In this document: piece by piece, positions 46,320 to 57,200 of the stretch
Layout of the letters: the number at the start of each line of letters is the position of its first letter
How positions within the stretch are numbered: the first letter of the stretch is position 1
The notes under the pieces: model-generated
The model's database searches: none
Seen by the model: the letters and a program-made list of their open reading frames with translations, nothing else
What the model was told of the DNA's origin: nothing
Made by a program: the position numbers and the translations under genes
Assembly: GCA_910589415.1 (NCBI GenBank)
Contig: OU342632.1
Location: forward strand, 19,099,507 to 19,163,506
Direction: 5' to 3'
Origin: Malachius bipustulatus
Lineage: Eukaryota > Arthropoda > Insecta > Coleoptera > Melyridae
Length of the DNA stretch: 64,000 nucleotides

Positions 46320-46995
46320 ATAAGTGAACACTTGTACATAAAGTGAGCGCCAAAAGTAAGGAATAAATTTGGTAAAATGGAAAGTGTTGTTTAAAAAAAA
46401 AAACCAGGTCAATTTTGTTTTTAAGTTGTATACAGGGTGATGCGCGAAAAAGTGATGACGTCATCGGCATTTTTTTAAATGGCAACCCCTATTTGTTATT
46501 CCATGTTTTAATGCTACATTGGATTGCGAATATGGTAATCATTTTGTAACCTTAAATTAGAAAATTTCTGAGAAAAAAAACTTATTTTAGACAGATTTAA
46601 TTTAATAGACTTTAATTTAATAGACATATCTTATTAAATTACCATGGAAACAATCATTTTATTTGATATGGTTTTTATTTTTATCGTTAATGTTCCGATT
46701 TCCACATCAGTAAAAAGTGCGCACTTTAGACTCACAAGCTGTTCTTTTCAGAAATTTCTTTATTTAAAAATGTAGCATTAAAAAATGGAATAAAAAATAT
46801 AGGTTGCCATTTAACAAAAAGGCCGATGACGTCGCTACTTTTTCGCGCATCACCCTGTATAGGTACTCTAATATTATGTCGAAAAGTTGAACAACTTAAA
46901 AACAAAATCTTTAGTTTTTATTTTTTTCAAAAAAACAGCGCTTTCCGTTTTATAGAATTTATTTCTTACTTTTGGCACTCCACTCTGTATAACAA
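46320..46995. mobile_element. Nested palindromes, outer GTGAGCGCCAAAAGTAAG and inner ACAGGGTGATGCGCGAAAAAG
   Basis: The inner element (about 46434-46860) has strong inverted ends (GATGCGCGAAAAAGTGATGA against its inverse). The outer arms pair TTTTTAAGTTG with CAACTTAAAAA and CTTACTTTTGGC-type sequence. Confidence 0.65.
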
Positions 46996-48734
46996 AATAC
47001 TAAAAACGTAATTAAATTATTATTATTATGCACACCGACGCTCATAAACGCATACACACGAAAATAACATGTGTTTATGTATAGGTAATAAGGTAGTTAG
47101 ATAAGTAGGAACCTATCATAATGTATAAAGTAGGTATACCAAGACCAAGGTAAGGTACAAATATTATACGTATAAGTTTACTGTTTTATGCGATATATTG
47201 AATGCATGAATCTGGCAACTTTTTGAACTTGAAAATATTTTATAATTAAATTACTGCGAAATAAAATTCTAACTACCTACCTAGAGTAAGTTAAGTACAT
47301 TATTCAGCGGACTTACCCTTTCAAATTCCAAATTTCAAACAGTCAGAATTAGGTATTCCTATTTTTGTGTTGCACCATCAGCACTAGCACTGCAAGTTGG
47401 TGTAAGTTGATGGGTGGGTATAGGAAGATACCCAGGAGCCAGGTATGTGCGTAATGGTCGTTCACCTCGATAGGTATTATAGACGAAGACGATCTTCGCA
47501 CTTGTTTTATTATCTGCTACCTTCTGATTGCTATTACAAACAGAAGCTGCTTCTTCGGTGTTAGCAATACATCTAAATATTATAAAAGCAGCGACCAAGG
47601 TAGGCACACGAAACAATCATGAAAAAACGATTGGGATATTACTATCTATACTTATAATACATCAATGAAAATATTGTCTCATCATCACCATCATCATCAT
47701 TAACTTACCTACCTGGCTGTGGCAGAAGATCGAAACAGATTCATATGTGAGAATCACTCTTTTATACCTAGCAGATCAGGCAGGTGGATGCACTACTAGT
47801 GTATTATTAACGATAATTTGTAGGTTTTATTATTTTTTTTACATATTTTCTGTCTGTGAAGTTATTGAGCGAAAAAACCTTATTATTACCGAATATTTTC
47901 CTTATTTTCTAATATTATTAAAACCTACCTATGAGAACGTTTTTATTAGAAAATATATACTTATCTCATATTTTAAATCGTTAAAATGTTATCTCTTATT
48001 TATTATTTATTTAAACATGAAATTACTGTTTTCTGAAGATACCTATGCAGGGTGTTTGTGCATACATGACAGACGTATCTTAAATTTTTAAAAGTTTAGT
48101 AAAAGAATGAAAATTTTGACCAATCGCTGTCCTTTATCTTAAATTGTTCTAATTATTCCCAATTACATACCTATTAAATTTATTCTGAATAATTAACGGT
48201 GCTATTACCACTATATTCCCATCTAATCGTAAATTCAATTAATATATATTTGAAAGTTCAAGGCTAAACACCTGTCTTCACGATAAATCCACGATGACCA
48301 GCACAGATGAACGATGAGTAGGTACCCAATGGGTTAACGACGCAAGTTCATAACCATAAGCCTGAAGATGGAGAAAACTTTACGCATCAATCAATCGCAT
48401 ACCTATAATTAATGTATTTTAATGCGATGATTCAATTATGAGTATATCTCCATTTTGGAATTTGATGATTGAAATTTTTCATGGTCATCATAATATTGTC
48501 TATTATGAAAATTTCATTTCGCTTCGTTTGAAAACGTGCAATATAGAAATTTAGCAACTTTGCCCCCTTCTCGTATGCACGCCACTGGCTACCTAATTTT
48601 AAAAATGCAATTTTACTACCTTGAAATTCGAAAACACTTATAGGCTAACCAAATTATAGAAGGGCGGTTCACTTGGAAAAAAGTATTGGAAAATTAATTA
48701 TTGTTTTGATCGGTTCATTTGACGTTATTAAGAA
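46996..48734. other. Intergenic sequence without recognisable gene
   Basis: AT-rich, with short ATC/CAT-type and TAGGTA-type simple repeats. No coding signature or RNA gene was recognised. Confidence 0.4.
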
Positions 48735-49678
48735 GAAGGTGTTGGCCAAACTTCACAGGCTGATTCTTCAGACTAAAATAAACAAACAAATTCCCATTAA
48801 CGTGTGTCCGGAATTGCACAGTTTTTGAGATATAGGGTGTCGCAGAAATATTCTTTTTCCAGTTTTTTGACGATATCTCGGGAACCGTAATATGAGATTC
48901 AATGTTCACCTCTTATACACTCTATGTGCTCATTGATCCCCTTATTTTCGCCGTAAAATAAAGGTCTTAAAAAATTCAATGACGTAGGTTTAGGGTATTT
49001 TGAGGGTTTCGATCCCGTAATTTCTACGCCACTGGGATAAATGCGATTTTAAGCAGCGCCTTTGAACCGCCCATGTTTTCTACACCAAAAAGGTACTCTT
49101 GGTTAACGGCTCTAAAGTGAACCGTTTCCGAAAAAAATTTCATTTTATGAGGGGAAACATTAAGTAAAGGAATATGTTTTCACTTACTTTCATTAATTTC
49201 TCCAAAATCCTGTTGAAAAAGCGTTAAAAAAGTGATGTTTTCTCTCATAAAATGCCATTTTTCTCGGAAACGATTCACTTAGAGCCGTTAACCAAGAGTA
49301 CCTTTTTTGCATAGAAAACATGGGTGGTTCAAAGGCGCTGCTTAAAATCGCATTTATTCCAGTGGCGTAGAAATTAGTGGGTCGAAATCCTCAAAATACC
49401 CTAAATCTACGCCACTGAATTTTTTTAGAACCTTTATTTTACGGTGAAAATAAGGGGATCAGTGAGCACACAGTGTATATAAGAGCTGAACATTGTATCT
49501 CATACGGTCCCCGAGATATCTTCAAAAAAAAAACTGGAAAAAGAATATTTCTTCGACACCCTGTTTCTGAAAAACGGTGCATTTCCGGACGCACGTTAAA
49601 GGGAATTTTTTTTGTTTATTTTAGTCTGAAGAATTAGTCTGTGAAGTTTGGCCAACCTTACAGTAAACAGCCTGTATA
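48735..49678. mobile_element. Palindromic 'GTGTTTACTGTAAGG' element, copy 3
   Basis: Same family as 45364-46318. The left terminus is slightly truncated (starts at TGTTGGCCAAACTTC); the right end is CAGTAAACAGCCTGTAT. It contains the same inner palindrome. Confidence 0.78.
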
Positions 49679-49679
49679 G

Positions 49680-51672
49680 CTTCGAAACAGTGCGTTCCAG
49701 CGAATATTTCACTGGACAAAAATCAAAGAGCCACCAGTTCTAAGTCGAGTGAGTTCCCCTCATTGAATTCGGTACAATGAGTGGTATGGCTGAAATCGTC
49801 GGTCGAAGATCATGATTTTGCCAACATTGCTGAAGAACGCGTTATAACGGCGTTCAATCGGTGGTCAAATTGTGTGTTCAAAAAACAGCAGAGCCGGCAA
49901 TCCAAATAAGTAGTCGCACCAAATGTGTAGTTTTTGATGGATCAATGACTGCGACTACGTCAAAAGAGGATTTCTCATCCTACTCATCCAATAATGAAAG
50001 TACCTGACAATTAAAAAACGTCTAATTAGCATCCTTATTCATTGATAGATGAAAGTTGCATGATGAAGGGTTTTTAGTAAAAGTAGCAAAGACACTGACA
50101 GACTCATTATTACGACTGCTATTAGCTTATTTGGTATTGACTTAAGACTGAATTAGCCATCTGTGATAATTGTTGAAGAGGACACTCACCTCTTTTGGTC
50201 CTACTCACAGCGTTATCACCTTCTACCTCAAAGGTTGCACTAATGAAACCTGGGAAAGGTGCAAAGGGGAAATACTTTGCACTCTCCCAGATACTTCAAA
50301 AGAAGTTCTTTCAAAAGTACTTTAAAAGTTTGTAAAGGAATTCATTATCTTCAGAAACAACAATGTTTGTGCTGATGAGATAGACGCCGCTGGGGAAAAT
50401 TCCTTATAGCCATTTAATGGTGGCTCTTGAAATACGATGACACAAGGTATATGATCTATTTGCCAAAGCAGTAGACGAGATTAACGTGAAGTTAGCGTCT
50501 TTTCCCCCTCTCAAGCTGCCGCTCTTCGGCATGCCCTCCGGATATATACCACCAGGTCCAGACGTGCTTTTGGGATACGCCAAAGATCCTCTCCAGTGGG
50601 GATGGAAAACAAAAAAATTCAGCCTACTATAATGCCCATATCCACCTCCAGAAATACTCAACAGCGTGTCCCGTAAGTGCTCTACGGCATGTCGTTATAA
50701 TGCCTTTTTCGACAAAGTTTGTAAAAATCACTATTTTTCTACCCACGATTTCAGTCATTCCACTAGACCGAATTCAATAAATGGGGCATTCATTCAACGC
50801 AGAATTGAATGCTCTTTAATTTCTGTAAGAATGAAATATTCGCTGGAGTGAGCTGTTTTGAAGCTATAAGAAAAAAACTGAAAGAAGTCTGTTTTTCTTC
50901 TTCTATCAAAAAATTTAAATTTCTGTTTTTTTTTACTTCCTGACGAGCGGCAAACTTAGTAATTTTTATCATTTTTAGCATTTTTTTCGAAAATTCAAAT
51001 GGCTGCCATTTTGAAACGGCTTGACCGACTTTGCTCAAATGCAACACCGGGTCACTCCTTTTATTATGTATATGTATAATCTTACTCCCATAAAACATTT
51101 CAGTCTCTCTATAGATTGAAAACTGCGGCCTGAAATGGTACCACAAAAACCGTTTTTTTTTTTCGAATTTTAAAGGGACATTTTACCCTGTATAAGTATC
51201 GCGACTTTCGGAAACTTTTTATTAAAGAAAATCCAAAGTCTTCCAAAAGTTTCACAAGTGTAAAAAAAATCGTTCACTAATCTTGAAAAATAAAGCTACA
51301 AGGTCGTTTTGAAAATCGAAAAACGCGAATAGTGTATTTTTTTGGGAGGTGGTAGAGGAATGTAAAAACTACACTAATACAGGAAATACGATGTACCTAC
51401 TTAATTATTACAGTCTTGATAATATCAGCTCGTGTGCCAGGGAAATTATGTGTTCCTGTTGAATCGCTGGAATATAAATAATTTAGTAATGAAGAGGAAA
51501 TTAATTTTGATCAAGTTTCCTTCATTAGTAGTTTCAGTTTCTATAGAGGCTTACAAGAATCTATAAATTTTATTGTCGCCCTAAAAGTGGGTGTCCATTT
51601 GAAGAAACAATATCCTTTAGGTATCTACCTACTTACAGTTACAACAGCAAATTGTCTCAATTACTAAAAATC
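49680..51672. other. Intergenic sequence with a possible old coding relic
   Basis: A plus-strand stretch near 50450-50610 reads without stops (for example LPLFGMPSGYIPPGPDVLLG) and is GC-richer than its surroundings. The flanks are full of stops. It may be a fossil gene or an old mobile-element piece; I do not recognise it. The rest is AT-rich, includes a TACCCTGTATA-type MITE end near 51185, and should contain the promoter of the channel gene at 51673. Confidence 0.3.
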
Positions 51673-54600
51673 ATGTTTACACGGGCAATAAAAGAAAATT
51701 TTAAAGAATTTGCTCAAAATACGAGTCTACATGGAATCAAATACATCGTGAAAAGTAGCATAAATATTGTAGAAAAGTGAGTAGGTATTTTTTTAATTTT
51801 CCTATATGGCCCAATAAAAAAAAACATGCTTTTCTTATGGCCGCCATATTGTTTTTTCATGTCATTTGGTATTAAAAAAATCAAAGAAACGAGAAATCTA
51901 TTTATTACAATCAAAAAAAATTTCTTCAAAGTTCTAATCATCTTTTTTTCGCAAAAAAAAAGAAATATTTTCACAGAATGACTTATTCCATATGGTTTTT
52001 TTTAATTAATTCGGCGAAATTTGTTTCGAAAAAACAAGAATAACATTATTGTACGTAATATATCATGAACTAAATATTATTGAAAATTAAAAACGACCTC
52101 CAATAAGTTGCAAGAAAACACAACGTAGGGTGTAATTTTTAGCTTAGTTGAGGCTGTTTTTACCTAGAATAATTATTATTGCGGACTTTATTTCTTTTTC
52201 AGGGTTATTTGGGCTGTAATCTTAATACTCTCCCTGATTGGTTCCGTTTATATGACGAAATTACTATGGAACAGGTACACGAGTAATCCTACAATGACTA
52301 GAATTCTTTCAGACTACGCTCCGCTTGACGAAATACCATTTCCGGCAGTCACGGTTTGCAGTGCTAGCGTAATTTCTCGAGAAAAGATCAAAGATTTTGT
52401 CCAGAAAACGTAAGTGTCATTCATCTCTTCTTGCTTGGTAATTATGCACTTTTAATAAGTGCCTATACGATAAAGATATACTTAATAAGGTATAGTTACA
52501 GACCATGTTGATTAACTTAGAGGTATGACGGCTCTAAAAAATAAAATTTTCTGGCTGTACTGTAGTAGGTATAAAGAATAAAGACTAACACCACCAGTTG
52601 CTTTAGTTACTTAAGTGTGGCTCTCTGCTCTCAGAAGTAATTTTGCACTTGCCTCTCTCCAGACTCGCAATCGGCAACTAGACCAAGCTCTGAAATCAGC
52701 AGATTCTGACAAAAATAGTAACGGAATACCAACACCGCCGGTGCCATTACACGCAGAATAGCCCCCAGATCGTATAATAGTACAGTTTTCTACTCGAGTT
52801 TACCATTTTATTTTTTTTTATTAATACTTTAGTGAAAAAATTGCATTTTTTGTTTTTTTTTTTTCTTATAAAAGAAAAACTAATAGAGCCCAATGTAAGT
52901 AAATGGTCCCAATGGAAGAATTGTAGAAAATTAAAATACGAAGAAAATGAGATCTGAAACAACCCGATCGGTTCATTATTAAGGGAGAAAACCCCAAAAA
53001 AGAAGAAATTTTGTGAGATGTCGTACAGGCTCTTTGCCAGATAGTTGACATTGATAGGTACTTCCTGTGCGCAAAACTCGGACGCTGTTGGATAATAGTT
53101 TTCGGGTAATTGCAATCAGAAGTTCTTCCATACCATATTTTGCAGCGAGGCTGGATACTCTAGAGGTTAATAAATAAAATAAGAAGGTAGGTCAAATGAG
53201 TATAAGTATAAAGCACATAAGGTGCAATTGCTAGCCTGTTAGATGGGTCAGAGAATTCCTCCATCGCCCATACAAGTTGTCACGATGGCAGTGCCCGAAA
53301 CTCCAACGTATAGAGTTTCCACATCCAACAGCAGAGCCAGCCAGAGTACCAGAACAAGCACAGACACGTGTTTCGCTCTACTGGAGCTCTTCAGTGTGCT
53401 GCATCTGGAGTATCCGAAACTCTATATGTTGGAGTTTCGGGCACTGCCATCATGACAACTGCTAGGGCGATGGAGGAATTCTCCGACCCCATCTAACAGG
53501 CTAGTAATTGCACCTTATGTGCTTTATACTTATACTCATTCGACCTACCTTCTTATTTTATTTATTAATCAATCGTTGAGTATACTTGCCTTATTTCTCT
53601 TACTCTAGAGGTTGTCCGATTCGAATTTATCAAACGGATTTGGAAAGTAGAAAGAAGTGTTCAGCTATAAAACGTCAATCTTCGTTTTCCATTTAAATGC
53701 TGAAAATTTGATAAAAACTGAAAATTTCGTGCAAATATGAGCGAAAACGGCCGAGCGCGCGAGAGTGGTGGTGGAACAGCAGTGATGCGAGGAGCGCTGG
53801 GTCGTTTTTCCTTATGTTTGCGCGCAATTTTTACTCATTTTTCAGCATGTAAATGGAAAACGAAGATTGAGGTTTTATAGCTGAACACTCCTACAGATTA
53901 TCAAAAGGAAAGCATGTAATTAACTAATGTTATTTGTGAAGTAATTTCGGCTGTAAGCCGAAGGTGCGTAACTTCTTATACATATAGCTCTGTGGTGTGC
54001 GATGCATAATAATTAATCTAATATCTAAGATCTAATAGTATAATAAGAGTAATAAACATTTGTAACGTTTTAGGAAACTATTAACGCCAGAAGAATCCAA
54101 ATTTATGATAAAAACATTACCAACGTTAGCGAATATTTTCTATCCAAATATGGTGGAATACAACCACACGGATCTTGTTCATCTAAGCGATTTACTCTTG
54201 AGAAGTGGTTACAGTGAGGTTTCTGACACCATGGATAATATAGTGCACAGTTGTGGAGATCTGATCAGAAAATGTTCCTGGGGAGTGAATCGAACGGACT
54301 GCAAATCGATGTTTAAAAGATCTTTAACTCCTCAAGGACAATGTTGTTCCTTCAATTATCACATAGGAAGGTGAACATTTTTATACATAACTACCTACAT
54401 AATGAGAATTTTTGCATACTCTTAATACCGTTTACGACAACGTGCGTACACGTATCACTTTTCTTTTTCAAAAGATTCAGTGCAAAGTCCGCACGAACGC
54501 CACCACAAACAAAAAATTACGTTGTAGCAGAAAATGTCTTACTACATTATGCACAAGTTCTCTAAAATCTTGCGAAATATTAATGCGATCATGTAGAGTT

Positions 54601-56604
54601 TTTTCAGTTCTCAGCAACCATTGACCACTGTCTACAATTCCATCCAATCTGGACTGACGCTTCTTTTAGATCCTGTTAAGGAATCAATGATATATTCTTC
54701 CACCAACACTGTCGGCTTTAGAGTGAAAAAATTATGATAAGCATAAAAAACAATTTGATTAATAATTTTTTTCCAGATAATTCTACACGGTTACTCCGCG
54801 TATCCCTATATTGGCGCAACTACTAAAATTGTTGCAGCAGGACGGCAGGCGAAACTTCAAATTTATGGCACGAAAATCAAGTGCAGTGACGCTGTAAAAA
54901 GTCTTTCGATAAGTCAACGTAAATGTTTATATCCGGAGGAAAAAACTCTGGCATACTTAGGCGAATATAGCAATGCCAACTGTAATGTGGAATGCTACGC
55001 TCAGAGTTTTTATAAGGAATGCGGTTGCGTGCCATATTACTATTCATTCTCAGGTAGATTTTTTGTCCAGTACCAAAGGAAAGGCCTCCATATAATAATG
55101 TTATATGACTCACCCTGTATATGCCCATATGTTTATGTATAAGAATGCAGCAGTGTATTTTGAAAAATATCTCTTTTTTCAGATAAAGAAAAGTGTAATG
55201 CATCAAAGATAACATGTATACGGGAAATGTCATCAGGTAAGTAAAATGGAGTTCACTCTCACTCCACTCACTCCACTCAGAATAAAAATGCGTAGCAGAT
55301 CACTAGACATCTAATTGAAAAAATAAATGGCACTTCTAATTTTTTTTCTTGATAATAAAATTTTCAATCAGTGAATTTTATTAAGAAATAGAAAACATGA
55401 CGATGAAAAAAAACTTGTCTGTTTTAGGTCATCGTGAGAAAATTGCCGACCAATGCCACTGCATGGCTCAGTGTGAGCTGTCACTCTACAAGGTTTTATC
55501 TTCTGCCACTCGGTTTCATTTCATGCCAAATATAACTTCTGGTAATTTCTTGTAAGTGTTCTCGATTATACGTAACAATCTGTCGAATTTCCTAAAAAAA
55601 AAGGTGTATTCGCGGATAACTGATCTTTAAAACACTTTCTCTATTTCGAGCACTCATATTTCAATTAACTTTGATATTTTTTTCATTTTCGTCCTTTTCT
55701 TGCAGTCCTCGGTTGGACATACAAACGACCCCCCCCCCCCAATCTTTAGGGGTGACTGTGAAACTTTTATAAGGTGAGGAGTAGTTTTTATGTCCAACCA
55801 ATGGTCCGACCAAATCAAACAGCCTCTTGCAATTTTCCTCTGGATTTGTTATTGTTTAGGTAGAAGAAAGTAAATGGGTATTGAAAAATCGGTTTTTGGA
55901 TTACTCGGTTATTCAAACAAAAGTTTCTTATTTTCATGAAAAATCATAATCCACGATAAAAAATGGGGGTTCCTTTAAGAAGTCGAAGTCATCCCCACCC
56001 ATAGGCAGCGGGTTAAGGGTTGGGGTGGTTGTTGGCTCCAACCGATGTCCCCTAGATAACTTATTGTGTCTAAAAAATTTTTTCGGAAATGATGCCCCTT
56101 CCCAATGATTAAAAAAAAAGATTAAAATGGTTCACACTGTATATGCAAGTTGGAAAAAAATTTGAAAGGGTATAATATTTATGAGCAATATTTTGCCCGT
56201 TACTTTTTTAGGGCTGATGAAAAAAATTTATCCGACGATCACATACATCTTTCGATTTTCTTCGGGGGAGAGGCACACACGATACTTCTCAGAGATATTA
56301 TCATGTCGGTGATATTTTTAATATGTAAGTGATTTTCATTGCACCATAATACCTGTAACTAGTCATATAATTTTATGATATTTCAGCATCTTTTGGAGGA
56401 GTTTATAGCCTTTTTCTGGGTTGCAGTTTCATAACAGTGATTGAATTATTATATTACATCTTTGTGAGGCCGTTGGTTAAGTGGAAACTACTACCAAAAA
56501 TAGAACTAGAAAAGAAAAGGAAGAGAAAAAACGCGATAAATCCAATATTAATGGAGCACAATAACTTTTATAAGCCTTATAATAATCTTGAATATGTTAA
56601 TTGA
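51673..56604 (+). CDS. Pickpocket-like DEG/ENaC sodium channel
   Basis: Predicted 502 residues. Exons: 51673-51776, 52203-52409, 54074-54370, 54608-54722, 54777-55053, 55183-55236, 55428-55551, 56212-56324 and 56387-56604. PPK channels are trimeric amiloride-sensitive cation channels used in mechano-, chemo- and hygrosensation. Exon 1 is the cytosolic N-terminus with the TSLHGIKYI motif of the family. TM1 is VIWAVILILSLIGSVY, followed by the post-TM1 FPAVTVCS. The extracellular Cys-rich domain includes GQCCSFN, TVGFRIILHGYSAYP and NCNVECYAQSFYKECGC. TM2 carries GGVYSLFLGCSFITVIELLYY, with a GCS filter (G/SxS). The small exon 54608-54722 is needed: without it the next junction meets a stop. 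The specific PPK member is not determined. Confidence 0.9.
52714..53010 (+). repeat. Unclassified dispersed repeat, copy 2
   Basis: Partner of 36126-36425 in the second intron of the pickpocket-like gene. Similarity runs from AAAAATAGTAAC through AACCCGATCGGTTCATTATTA-type sequence. Confidence 0.65.
53170..53600. mobile_element. Near-perfect palindrome flanked by 13-bp direct repeats
   Basis: Arms of about 180 bp: AATAAATAAAATAAGAAGG, CTAGCCTGTTAGATGGG and GGAGTTTCGGGCACTGCCAT are all mirrored. The central loop is near 53330-53400. TACTCTAGAGGTT occurs at 53157-53169 and again at 53601-53613, a likely target-site duplication. It is longer than most DNA transposons make, and it includes about 25 unpaired bases on the right. 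Confidence 0.75.
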
Positions 56605-56730
56605 AATTTATATTGTAGATTTGTGTGCAAAATTAATAATGCCTATACAAACACAAGCATCTGAATATTTAAATAATCAAAAATGTATCAAATAGCACAA
56701 CTCTAATAATATAATGTAACACATTATAAA

Positions 56731-56736
56731 AATAAA
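56731..56736 (+). promoter_or_regulatory. Polyadenylation signal AATAAA of the pickpocket-like gene
   Basis: AATAAA at about 127 bp after the stop codon in A/T-rich sequence. Confidence 0.5.
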
Positions 56737-57200
56737 AAATCAGCTCATAAGAAAACTTGACACTGGCTAAATACACAGAAGTGTGAAGGCCAAAAAGTAG
56801 AATCGAACTTGAGCTTGGTCTTCATCCTTTGGTGTAATTTTTGCCAAACAACTTGTTTATCCCTACGTCCTGGTCCTATAAAGTAGTTTACAGGCCCTAG
56901 GCCCATAAAAGCTAAATTACGCCGTAATTTGAAGGCATATAAACAAGTTTGAGTGCAAAATGAATATTTAATTGATTATCCATATTAATATACCAGGTGT
57001 TGCATCCGCAGACGGTCCATAGGAAATCCAATACAAATTTTAATACCTCCTAATATCTCCCCGATTCATTTTATGACAAAAAAGGGCTTTTTGAAGGCCC
57101 TTGTATGATGGACTCACGTGCAAAATACGAATAATTAACATTCCACGAATTAAGTCCTGATTCTTTCCTCAATTAAACCACCAGCAAAATGTCAAATTTT

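Noticed and set aside
47359..47616. 85-codon minus-strand frame with a hydrophobic start
   Set aside because: Weak composition, no splice-supported extension, no family resemblance; kept as intergenic.
50372..50400. CTGATGAG followed by GGGGAAAA, a possible further hammerhead
   Set aside because: No complementary stem II lies between the two core blocks, and no stem I or cleavage triplet could be placed.
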